Shown one piece after another: positions 17,655 to 25,258 of a stretch of 64,000 bases of DNA. A program made the translations under genes and the position numbers. Every line of letters starts with the position of its first letter. Position 1 is the stretch's first letter. Source of the DNA: an uncultured Kordiimonas sp. Lineage in GTDB: Bacteria > Pseudomonadota > Alphaproteobacteria > Sphingomonadales > Kordiimonadaceae. The DNA is taken from assembly GCA_947492375.1 (NCBI GenBank), contig CANLMI010000002.1, positions 869,529 through 933,528 of the forward strand, given 5' to 3'. Below the pieces are notes generated by a model, which saw only the letters and a program-made list of their open reading frames with translations, was not told the DNA's origin and searched no databases.

Positions 17655-18613
17655 GACGTAGAGACCGAGAAACTGATATTTTCAGCCTTTCCTTTCTGGA
17701 TATTGTTTCCTGCGCCTTTGGTGCTGTTGTTCTACTTCTTATCATATCGCGCCCTGAAGTAGCACCTGAAGGAAGCGGCAGTGAAAGCAAAGACCTCTTA
17801 AGGCAACTCTTTAGATCAGAAGCAGAAAATGCACAGCTTGCCGACCTTGGCGAACAAGAGAAAGTTAACCTAGAAGGCTTAAAAAATAAAAATCGCGACT
17901 TGGCGGAACAACTGCAAGCCCTCAAAGAACGTACCCACCTAGAAGAATCTAGAGCAGCAGAACTCGCAAAAAGCCGCGCCCAAATTGAAGCGCGCAAAGT
18001 GGAACTGGAAAAATTAGCGCAAGTAACAGACGCCACACCGGTTGCTGAACCAACAGAGGAAGTTGGGGGCATTCCGATTGACAGCGATTATGTTGTCTTT
18101 GTGATCGATACATCTGGCAGCATGCGCGACAAATGGCAATTTGTGAAAAGTGTCATCGACAGAGTTTTGACAATGCACCCACAAGTCAAAGGGTTTCAAA
18201 TCGTCAATGACAATGGGTTTTACCTAAAAAACCGCGGCAGATGGATCACAGATACACCCAGCCAAAGACAACTTGCTCTTCGTCAAACAAATAGATGGTC
18301 CCCAAACTCTAACAGTAATCCTTATGAAGGTATAGCAGAAGCATTGAAAACATACGGCAACCGCAACGGTAAATTAGCGATTTACGTTTTTGGCGATGAT
18401 TTTGCGAGCCGCAACTTCGATAATACCGTCAATGCAATTGCTACACTAAACACATCTAGCTCTGGGAAAAAGAAAGCAAGAATTCATGGAATTGGCTTTA
18501 CCGGAAACCCAACCAAGTACCGAGGTGTTGATAATGGTGCTTACACCTTTTCAATCTTAATGAACGCTGTAGCCCGGGAAAACAATGGCGCATATCTGAG
18601 CTTATCTCGCTGA
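17651..18613 (+). CDS. VWA-domain membrane protein with stator-like helix (2)
   Basis: 320 aa. The start is the ATG at 17651, which overlaps the previous stop as ATGA; a longer in-frame reading from 17594 lies inside the upstream gene and is not needed. The layout matches its neighbour: basic N-terminus, membrane helix (about 14-32) with 'FLDIVSCAFGAVVLL' and Asp17, a coiled coil (about 45-125), then a VWA domain (about 145-320) with a perfect 'DTSGSM' MIDAS start and 'VFGDDFA'. The middle MIDAS Thr is not obvious ('SNSNPYEG'), so metal binding may differ from that of protein 1. Last gene of the cluster; 165 bases of intergenic DNA follow before the ECF sigma gene. Confidence 0.82.
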   Translation: MRRRDRETDIFSLSFLDIVSCAFGAVVLLLIISRPEVAPEGSGSESKDLLRQLFRSEAENAQLADLGEQEKVNLEGLKNKNRDLAEQLQALKERTHLEESRAAELAKSRAQIEARKVELEKLAQVTDATPVAEPTEEVGGIPIDSDYVVFVIDTSGSMRDKWQFVKSVIDRVLTMHPQVKGFQIVNDNGFYLKNRGRWITDTPSQRQLALRQTNRWSPNSNSNPYEGIAEALKTYGNRNGKLAIYVFGDDFASRNFDNTVNAIATLNTSSSGKKKARIHGIGFTGNPTKYRGVDNGAYTFSILMNAVARENNGAYLSLSR

Positions 18614-18714
18614 CAATAGAAAAATAGCAGCTATCGCCACAACTTTCACCATTGATATTAAGTATGCTTTAGTTCGCCTGCAAAAAAGTAAATATTTTTA
18701 AATATATAAATTAA

Positions 18715-18744
18715 TTGACTTTATTAAAATGCATTTACTACAAA
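18715..18744 (+). promoter_or_regulatory. Putative promoter of the ECF sigma operon
   Basis: TTGACT (18715-18720), an 18-base spacer and TACAAA (18739-18744) within an AT-rich stretch, 35 bases ahead of the sigma-factor start. It matches a housekeeping rather than an ECF promoter and is a candidate only. Confidence 0.35.
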
Positions 18745-18778
18745 TACTGACCTATAAGGTACCTGGGGAAGTATTTAG

Positions 18779-19306
18779 TTGAGTATTTTGGGCAAAAAAG
18801 AATTAATTGAAGCATATCTTAAACTGAGGCCAGTTCTGATCAGATTCTTGGTGGCACGTTTCAGAGATGACGCAATTGCAGAAGACATTGTCCAGGAAAT
18901 ATATTTCAAACTAGACAGACTTTCCGGAGAGTTAAATATTGAAAATATTGATGCTTATTTATTCAAAATAGCAAATAATTTAGCATTAGACTTCAGAAAA
19001 TCGGTCCTTAGACGACATAAAAGAGAGCTTACCTGGAACGAATTAAGTACTCATACAATAAAAGGGGAACCAGTTCATGACCAACCGAATGCTCTCGAGT
19101 CAATTAATGGACAACAAAAATTTGCAAAATTAGAGCAGCTGATAGAAGAACTACCACCTCAGTGTAAGAGAGTATTCATTGCTCACAAAATACAGGGGGC
19201 AAGCCATAAAGAAATTGCGGAAAAACTAAATATCTCTCGCAGCGCTATTGAAAAACATATGGCTAGGGCCCTGAAATACTTAGCTACAAATATTGATCGT
19301 GACTAA
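18779..19306 (+). CDS. ECF-family RNA polymerase sigma factor, FecI-like
   Basis: 175 aa. Region sigma-2 (about 10-70) includes 'DAIAEDIVQEIYFKL' and 'DAYLFKIANNLALDF'; region sigma-4 (about 115-168) includes 'ELPPQCKRVFIAHKIQGASHKEIAEKLNISRSAIEKHM'-type residues that bind the -35 element. The TTG start at 18779 is supported by a GGGGAAG ribosome site. A FecR-type regulator and a TonB receptor with a signalling domain follow on the same strand, the standard arrangement for cell-surface signalling: ligand at the receptor releases the sigma factor through FecR, which then raises transcription of the receptor. Confidence 0.92.
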   Translation: MSILGKKELIEAYLKLRPVLIRFLVARFRDDAIAEDIVQEIYFKLDRLSGELNIENIDAYLFKIANNLALDFRKSVLRRHKRELTWNELSTHTIKGEPVHDQPNALESINGQQKFAKLEQLIEELPPQCKRVFIAHKIQGASHKEIAEKLNISRSAIEKHMARALKYLATNIDRD

Positions 19307-19409
19307 AAATGCAACAAAACAATCACAACATGAGGTATTGTCAATTCTGCGGCGTCTATTGTTATAGTAGTATATCGTTTGCCCCTAGTCGCTTTATCAG
19401 GAACCATAG

Positions 19410-20468
19410 ATGAGCCCGCAAAATAACAATAAAATAGAGCCGAAACTGCTCGAGGAAGCGGCTGATTGGCATGCGCGGGTAAACAGCGACCAAGCCATAA
19501 CCGAGGACTGGTTATCGTTAACAGCTTGGCTGGAAAAGACCCCAGATCACGCAAAAGCATATGATGCGGTTGAGAATATCGCTTTTGATGCAGAGTTATT
19601 GCCTGCTTCCAAGTTTAGCGAAAATATTTTTGATGATATTTCAACAAATACAAATATCAATGAACCTGCACCAACGGTACATCCTGGCTTTTTTGCAAAA
19701 ACACAGCATTTAGCATTTAATAAAACCGCTGGCTTTTTCATTTTATTAGGCTTTCTGATAGCCGGTATGATGTATGCTCCTAATTTAACAGGCCCTGAAA
19801 CATCAGAATTTATGCCGCAGTATTATGTTGCTGGCAACAAATCCAATCAAGTAACCTTAGCTGATGGTTCCATAGTTAATCTGAATGTGAATAGTGAAAT
19901 AACAGCGCTATTAACTGAAAAAGAACGACGGATTACCATGACAAAAGGTGAAGCAATTTTTGATGTCAGTAAAGACCCCGCCAGACCGTTCATTATAACA
20001 GTTGCCGATACTGATATCAGAGTTGTTGGTACTGTTTTTAACGTTTTAAAGGAGCAAACTGGCCTATCGGTGACTGTCTCTGAGGGAATTGTAGAAGTCA
20101 TGCCATCCTCACGAGAGACAAATAATGTTTCCAACCGTCAATTCCCTAATAAAATTTTAAATGCTGGACAACAATTTCAGTTAAAAAATGAAGACAACAG
20201 ACCTATTGTGCGTAATATTGAAGCTGAGAATATATTAGCATGGAGAAAAGGGCAGTTAATTTATGAGGAAGCAGATTTACAGCAAGTTATGAGCGATTTA
20301 GGTCGATACCTTAACAAACCAGTTGATGTTGCTGCATCACTTAGCAGCTTATCATTCTCTGGCGTACTATTAACGGATGACATCGAAGCAAGTTTTCTGG
20401 TTCTTGAGAGCAGCTTACCTATCAAAGTTTCATCTTCAAACACGCTGATTGCCGTTAACCCTCAATAA
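19410..20468 (+). CDS. FecR-family sigma regulator
   Basis: 352-aa inner-membrane anti-sigma/sigma regulator. The N-terminal cytoplasmic DUF4880-type domain (about 10-60, 'LLEEAADWHARVNS' and 'DHAKAYDAVENI') would bind the FecI-like sigma factor. One membrane helix lies at 106-122. The periplasmic FecR domain (about 140-235) carries 'ADGSIVNLNVNSEI', 'GEAIFDVSKDPARPF' and 'VRVVGTVFNV'-like residues, and a C-terminal domain (about 270-345) would contact the receptor's signalling domain. It sits 103 bases after the sigma gene and 15 bases before the TonB receptor. An AGGAA ribosome site precedes the ATG. Confidence 0.9.
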   Translation: MSPQNNNKIEPKLLEEAADWHARVNSDQAITEDWLSLTAWLEKTPDHAKAYDAVENIAFDAELLPASKFSENIFDDISTNTNINEPAPTVHPGFFAKTQHLAFNKTAGFFILLGFLIAGMMYAPNLTGPETSEFMPQYYVAGNKSNQVTLADGSIVNLNVNSEITALLTEKERRITMTKGEAIFDVSKDPARPFIITVADTDIRVVGTVFNVLKEQTGLSVTVSEGIVEVMPSSRETNNVSNRQFPNKILNAGQQFQLKNEDNRPIVRNIEAENILAWRKGQLIYEEADLQQVMSDLGRYLNKPVDVAASLSSLSFSGVLLTDDIEASFLVLESSLPIKVSSSNTLIAVNPQ

Positions 20469-20483
20469 ATTTAAACTCTAGGT

Positions 20484-22991
20484 ATGGCCTGTCGAATATT
20501 AGTAAATATCGTTGTTTCCATGATTCTACTTAGTGCTCCTGATGAAGCCTGGGCGGAAGTCGCTGGGGAAATCAACACCGACAAACATGACTTTAATATC
20601 GACGACCAGCCCCTAGCCAAAGCTTTACAGACGTTCGCCCAACAAGCCAATATAGCCATCAGCACGCCTCATTTAACCTACAAAGATGGAAAAAGTAAAT
20701 TATTACAAGGCCGGTTTACCATCAAAACCGGGCTCGAACGCCTTCTGCAAAACTCACCATTTACCTATAAAATACTGTCTTCTCGTGCGATCAAAATATA
20801 TAAGCCAAAGCAATCAACACCGCATCAGCCCAAACAGTTACTGGCCAGTCAAATTGACTATGATGTTGAAGTAGATTCAATCGAAGAAATTCTCGTTACC
20901 TCTGCCAGAAGAACTGAAACTATTTTTTCTGTGCCTACATCAGTAAGTATCTTTAGCCCGAAACCAAATGAACAATTTGGTAGCCTAGACACACTTGAGC
21001 TTACGCGCAAAGTATCCGGTTCGCATAATAGTTTACAAAACCCGGGGCAAAATAAACTTATTTTACGCGGGCTTTCTGACGGGGCTTTCAATGGCCGTGC
21101 ACAATCTCTGGTAAGTACATACATCGATAATTCACGTATCATATATAATACACCTGACCCAGGTTTGGGCCTGACAGATATTGATCAGGTAGAAGTTCTT
21201 AGAGGACCACAAGGTACATTATATGGGTCCGGCGCTCTAAGTGGCCTGTATCGAATCACAACACGAAAGCCTGATTTTGAAGGTTTTGATATCCAATTGG
21301 CGTCATCACTAAGCACAACAAACGGTGGTGATCCATCATATAACCTTTCAGGCATTATAAATCTGCCATTTGTGAAAGATAAATTAGCATTAAGAGCCGT
21401 TGTACTTTACCGCGACAAAGGGGGGTATATCGACAATACTCAACTTAATCTTGAAGATATCAATTCCAGTAAAACCACCGCAACTCGTATCGCAGTGTCT
21501 TATCGATTTAATAACAACCTGAGCCTCACTCTTGGCCTTAATTATCAAGACTTTAGGTCTGACGATAATAACTATTTCATCGAAGGCCTCTCACCTTTCA
21601 GTGTAGACAATAATTTTCAAGAACCCTTTGAAGATGAATTGGTTCAACCCAACCTAACAATAGACGCAAACCTTGGCTGGGCTACGCTAACCTCAAGTAC
21701 AACATGGTTAAACCGCGATATTAACAGTGTTCTAGATGCTTCAACTACAATCATCCGGCGTTTCTCTGATGACAATGCTACAGGCACTTTTGAGAGCATA
21801 CAAAATGTAGAAACCATATCAAACGAAACACATCTAACATCACCATTAGGCGAACGATTAGAATGGGTACTCGGAACATTCTTCTCCCATAGGAGAGAAA
21901 GCAACGACTCTGCATTATTCGCACAAGCTGATATTTTATCGTTGATCGATTTTACTCAAGTACCCGATATACCGCTCGGTGCAATTTTTTTTGAAGGTCG
22001 TTTCGAAACGCTAACCGAACTAGCAATTTTTGGCGAAGCAACATATTACCTGTCCGATAAAGTGTCAGTAACTTCCGGACTACGCTGGTTTAACTATAAC
22101 GGTGATGCTTTCTCTCGCGTACGATCACTAGGCAGTAATGATACAATAGGGCTTACAGGATCACAGTTAGATAATGATTTCATCCCAAAAATATCACTCT
22201 CTTACTATGCTTCGGACAACTTAACCCTTTATAGTCAATTTTCTGTCGGATGGCGCCTCGGCGGTACAAACCTTTTAGGGTCTTCAATCAATTTCGCTAA
22301 TGTCGGGTTCATCGACGAAAACAACATTCTCGATAATTTCGCCTCTGACTCACTTTTAAACTATGAAATTGGTGCGAAATATATTTCACCAGATAATACC
22401 CTTCATGCCAGCTTTGCCAGCTTCTTCTCCTCATGGCAAGATATTCAATCTTATCAATTTTCGCCAGATGGTATACCTGATATCGATAATGTAGGAGATG
22501 CCATAATCTATGGATTTGACGCTGAAATCTCTTACACTGTCAAGGACACCCTAAAAATTGATACGAATATTGCGTGGAATAGGTCAGAAATCACAAATAC
22601 AACAAATCGTTTTGGCGCTCAAGCTGGTGATCGGCTGCCTGGCGCTCCTGCCTTTACCGCAGGCATCTCCCTTCAAAAAGACTTTACTCTTTCTAACCAG
22701 CCTTTTAGCCTCAGCACGTCATATAATTATGTTGGCCCAACACGCCTTCTTTTTGAGACAGAAGCAACGCCTCGTGCCGATCAATATCATTTAACTAACC
22801 TTGAAGTAAGTACAAGCTTCCAATCAATTAATGTCACACTTTTTGCTAACAACCTGTTCAATTCACAGGCTAATACATTTCCGTTCTCAAATCCTTTTAA
22901 TTTAGAAGTTGCCGACAGTGGCTTTAAAAGCAGACAGATCACCCCTCTGACACCGCGTACCATTGGTGTTGCCATTAACTGGCAGTATTAA
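20484..22991 (+). CDS. TonB-dependent outer-membrane receptor with STN signalling domain
   Basis: 835 aa. A signal peptide (about 1-23) is followed by a secretin/TonB short N-terminal (STN) signalling domain (about 40-100: 'FNIDDQPLAKALQTFAQQANIAIST', 'LQGRFTIKTGLERLLQNS'), a TonB-box-like stretch and plug ('EEILVTSARR', 'VEVLRGPQGTLYGSGALSG'), then a long beta-barrel ending in an aromatic residue ('GVAINWQY'). It imports a ligand across the outer membrane and reports it to FecR. Missing haem or siderophore hallmarks leave the ligand unknown: it could be a siderophore, vitamin or glycan. The ribosome site is weak, so it may depend on coupling to fecR 15 bases upstream. Confidence 0.92.
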   Translation: MACRILVNIVVSMILLSAPDEAWAEVAGEINTDKHDFNIDDQPLAKALQTFAQQANIAISTPHLTYKDGKSKLLQGRFTIKTGLERLLQNSPFTYKILSSRAIKIYKPKQSTPHQPKQLLASQIDYDVEVDSIEEILVTSARRTETIFSVPTSVSIFSPKPNEQFGSLDTLELTRKVSGSHNSLQNPGQNKLILRGLSDGAFNGRAQSLVSTYIDNSRIIYNTPDPGLGLTDIDQVEVLRGPQGTLYGSGALSGLYRITTRKPDFEGFDIQLASSLSTTNGGDPSYNLSGIINLPFVKDKLALRAVVLYRDKGGYIDNTQLNLEDINSSKTTATRIAVSYRFNNNLSLTLGLNYQDFRSDDNNYFIEGLSPFSVDNNFQEPFEDELVQPNLTIDANLGWATLTSSTTWLNRDINSVLDASTTIIRRFSDDNATGTFESIQNVETISNETHLTSPLGERLEWVLGTFFSHRRESNDSALFAQADILSLIDFTQVPDIPLGAIFFEGRFETLTELAIFGEATYYLSDKVSVTSGLRWFNYNGDAFSRVRSLGSNDTIGLTGSQLDNDFIPKISLSYYASDNLTLYSQFSVGWRLGGTNLLGSSINFANVGFIDENNILDNFASDSLLNYEIGAKYISPDNTLHASFASFFSSWQDIQSYQFSPDGIPDIDNVGDAIIYGFDAEISYTVKDTLKIDTNIAWNRSEITNTTNRFGAQAGDRLPGAPAFTAGISLQKDFTLSNQPFSLSTSYNYVGPTRLLFETEATPRADQYHLTNLEVSTSFQSINVTLFANNLFNSQANTFPFSNPFNLEVADSGFKSRQITPLTPRTIGVAINWQY

Positions 22992-23084
22992 ATTTCTCAA
23001 ATAAAACATGCGGTCAAATTGACTTTGTGTCGTCATAAAAATAATTGGGCAGATATTGGCGATGCATTAAAAGGGGCACTGGAT

Positions 23085-23555
23085 ATGCTTAAAATGAAGT
23101 CAACAACGACAGCAAATCCTTTGAGCATTGGTGCTGAACTGTTACATGAGAAAAAACAAACATGGGCTTTTCAAAGTGATGAGGTTTTACCCTCTGAACA
23201 ATGTCAGCTAGCATCCTCATCCATGAAGGTTAGCCGATTTGATGTGCCTCTTGAAAGCATGCATATTCAACGCAATCAGGATAACCTCGCTATTTTGTGG
23301 TCACAAGGTAAGTTCTTTTTTGAAAACTTAATTGACAGCAAATCACCTAGATCACCTAAGTTAAGCACTCAGGAAGTATATCAAGGCACCGAAAAAAACC
23401 TTGGTTTGACTTTATCATTTTACAGAACAGACACATTGCAAATTGCAATATATGATTTTATCACGTCGCATTCAATGTGGCTTGCAATTATCAATAAGCA
23501 ACAGTCATGTATCTTACATGGAATGGCACGACATGCATCGCTTTCACTTAACTAA
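23085..23555 (+). CDS. Hypothetical protein downstream of the TonB receptor
   Basis: 156 aa from the ATG at 23085, which has an AGGGG ribosome site 8 bases upstream; a TTG at 23019 would add 22 residues without a ribosome site. No signal peptide, membrane helix or known motif. It holds a mixed alpha/beta sequence with a tryptophan-containing N-terminal part ('KKQTWAFQSDEVLPSE'). It lies 93 bases after the receptor stop on the same strand and is probably part of the ECF operon, so it may serve the imported ligand. Unrecognised, low certainty as to start. Confidence 0.55.
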   Translation: MLKMKSTTTANPLSIGAELLHEKKQTWAFQSDEVLPSEQCQLASSSMKVSRFDVPLESMHIQRNQDNLAILWSQGKFFFENLIDSKSPRSPKLSTQEVYQGTEKNLGLTLSFYRTDTLQIAIYDFITSHSMWLAIINKQQSCILHGMARHASLSLN

Positions 23556-23653
23556 TATATTTTATTTTAATAATTAAACCACCGGGATGAGGACACATAG
23601 ACGCGGTGTCGTTACTCCTATGTGCTATGCTTATACATAAAGTTTAAATCGCA

Positions 23654-23800
23654 TATAATGAAGAATGAAAAACATGTTTCTTACTTTTGATGCTGCCTTG
23701 ATATTTGCACGAACGTCACTCTTGCCCCTATTTACTGGTGTCCTGGCAGCATCAAAAAAAACGCGAGGCTAGGTAATCATTACCCAGCCTCGCGTTTTTA
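23654..23800 (+). ncRNA. Candidate structured small RNA with strong terminator
   Basis: A perfect TATAAT (23654-23659) precedes a perfect 13-bp inverted repeat (TTTTGATGCTGCC at 23685-23697; GGCAGCATCAAAA at 23745-23757) enclosing 47 bases, and this abuts a strong intrinsic terminator (23761-23800). A transcript from about 23666 would be roughly 135 nt: a long stem-loop, then the terminator, with no convincing reading frame. The -35 region is poor (TTATAC). The alternative is simply two terminator-like structures beyond the receptor operon. Confidence 0.35.
23761..23800. terminator. Strong bidirectional intrinsic terminator
   Basis: A near-perfect palindrome (ACGCGAGGCTAGGTAAT / ATTACCCAGCCTCGCGT, 23761-23795, one mismatch) with A-run on its left and TTTTT on its right. 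It can end transcripts from both the ECF operon side and the decayed RHS gene side. Confidence 0.85.
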
Positions 23801-23863
23801 CTATTTTCAATAGATCGCTTCATATCCAGATAAAGAAAACACCCCTGCGTAAGATTAATCCGT

Positions 23864-24451
23864 CTAGTAGTATCCTATGGGGCCCGTCTGCATAAACCTT
23901 CCAAGAGCAGGATGGTAATAAATAGTAAAGCCAGGTTGCAGCAGCCAGCCGGCGACCCGTAAAGCGGAATGGTTGACTATCTTCCTCACCAGAAATACCA
24001 AACTCGTTATAGGTAAACGCCGATGTCCGCTGGCCCGAACTATGCGAAGACATCGCAACCGTCGTACCCAGATAATCAGTGTGATAATAACTGATCTTAG
24101 GATTTGTCGTCAGGGATGTCGAGCCATCAGGGCGCTTAACAACATAATTGATAAAGGCAACACGTTCATCAACGCCTGCTCCGTTGATATACCGACGGAA
24201 AGGCTGAGAATAATGGTTACCATCCTGAATAGGTTCAAAATCATAATAGTTAAACGTGGTTTGTTTTTTATCACCTTCCCCTGCGTCAACAAGCTGCTTG
24301 AACCGACGACCAAGCGCATCATAAAAATAATACACCGTCTTCTGTTTATCCTCAGCCTTAACAAGCTGGTTGAACATATCATACTTATAGGTCCAACCAT
24401 CATAACTCGTCAGGTTACCGTTTTTATCATAGGTAGCGTCTTGATCTGGAA
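23864..24451 (-). pseudogene. Decayed RHS/YD-repeat protein fragment
   Basis: The minus strand encodes the last part of an RHS/YD-repeat core, starting directly at the insertion-sequence edge ('DATYDKNGNLTSYDGWTYKYDMFNQL') and passing through 'YYFYDALGRRFKQLVD', 'ISYYHTDYLGTTVAMSS' and 'FRFTGRRL'. At about 23917-23925 the frame breaks: the expected 'YYYRARYYHPALGRF' is shortened by about 10-11 bases, and the continuation 'IYYHPALGRFMQTGPIGYY' is in another frame, ending at a stop at 23864. The 'TDPIGYY' hallmark is mutated to TGPIGYY. The 5' part of the gene and any C-terminal toxin are missing. RHS proteins are polymorphic toxins or surface filaments; this one cannot be functional. Confidence 0.85.
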
Positions 24452-24469
24452 GGTGCTGTCAGTTTAAAG
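24452..24469 (+). repeat. IS6-family terminal inverted repeat, left
   Basis: GGTGCTGTCAGTTTAAAG; aligns with the reverse complement of 25241-25258 at 13 of 18 positions, including GG, TGTCAG and TTAAA. Confidence 0.8.
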
Positions 24470-24505
24470 CTAACCAGTCTCAACTTACACGCATAGGGCG
24501 ATAGT

Positions 24506-25204
24506 CTAGTTTATAATTTGCCGCCACTCAAGAAATGCCTGAGTGCGAAAACTAAGATAATCATGTCGTGTAATGAGATGTCGTTCTCCATTAAAATGAT
24601 TTTGAATTTGGGACTGGATTGAAGTGAATTTCTGAAGTGATTTGTCGCTTCGGAATTTGTTCATCGCGCTTTCTCGTCGTCGGAAAACCAAGTGAGAGTT
24701 CTCTGCTCGATTATTCATCCAGCGACCAACTGATTGAATATGCTTACACCCTAATTCTTTCATCGCTGCACCGTATGACTTTAATCTGTCAGTGACGATA
24801 GAGTAGGGACGTCCAAAACGTTTCATCAGCCTTTTCAATACTTTACGAGCCGCATTTTTATCACGTTTCTCGGTCACAAGCACATCAAGAACTTCACCTT
24901 CATGGTCAACAGCACGCCATAAATACCGAGTTTGTCCATTGATTTTGACAAAGACTTCGTCGATATGCCAACGCCAATTTGAGTGATTTTGCGCTTTTAA
25001 ATATCGTCTTTTTCTTAAATTATTTGCGATAATTGGTCCAAATCTATTCCACCAAAATCGCACCGTTTCATGGCAAATGTTGATACCTCGTTCGGCCAGA
25101 ATTTCCTCTACGTTTCGGAGTGAGAGCGAATATCTCACATACAGCAAAACGGTTGATTGAATAATTTCTGGTGAAGATTTAAAATAGCGAAATGAAATGT
25201 TCAT
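24506..25204 (-). CDS. IS6-family transposase
   Basis: DDE transposase of 232 aa. The N-terminal helix-turn-helix region ('RYSLSLRNVEEILAERGI', 'CHETVRFWWNRFGP') is typical of the IS6 family, and the catalytic triad reads Asp82 ('WHIDEVFVKI'), Asp139 ('IVTDRLKSY') and Glu168 ('NNRAENSH'). The gap between the second Asp and the Glu is about 28 residues by my count, a little short of the 34 I recall for IS26. The frame is intact, so the element may still move. It catalyses replicative cointegrate formation. Confidence 0.93.
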   Translation of the reverse strand: MNISFRYFKSSPEIIQSTVLLYVRYSLSLRNVEEILAERGINICHETVRFWWNRFGPIIANNLRKRRYLKAQNHSNWRWHIDEVFVKINGQTRYLWRAVDHEGEVLDVLVTEKRDKNAARKVLKRLMKRFGRPYSIVTDRLKSYGAAMKELGCKHIQSVGRWMNNRAENSHLVFRRRESAMNKFRSDKSLQKFTSIQSQIQNHFNGERHLITRHDYLSFRTQAFLEWRQIIN

Positions 25205-25240
25205 TCCGCTATGCTAGATGGCAAACTCTGTCAGAGCAAA

Positions 25241-25258
25241 TTTTAATCTGACAATTCC
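25241..25258 (-). repeat. IS6-family terminal inverted repeat, right
   Basis: TTTTAATCTGACAATTCC, the inverted partner of 24452-24469. The thiolase reading frame runs through it into the element. Confidence 0.8.

Larger units (their letters stand above)
24452..25258 (-). mobile_element. IS6-family insertion sequence
   Basis: An 807-bp element with imperfect 18-bp terminal inverted repeats (outer pattern GGnnnTGTCAGnTTAAA) enclosing one transposase gene, the standard IS6/IS26 plan. The flanking octamers are ATCTGGAA (left) and ATTTTAAG (right), so there is no 8-bp target duplication. It sits between an RHS fragment and a truncated thiolase, which indicates an adjacent deletion or recombination between two copies rather than a simple insertion. 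Confidence 0.9.

Noticed and set aside
23973-24467. 164-codon plus-strand open frame across the RHS fragment and the IS edge
   Set aside because: It is antisense to a clear RHS-repeat coding sequence and spans the IS end, so it is a by-product.
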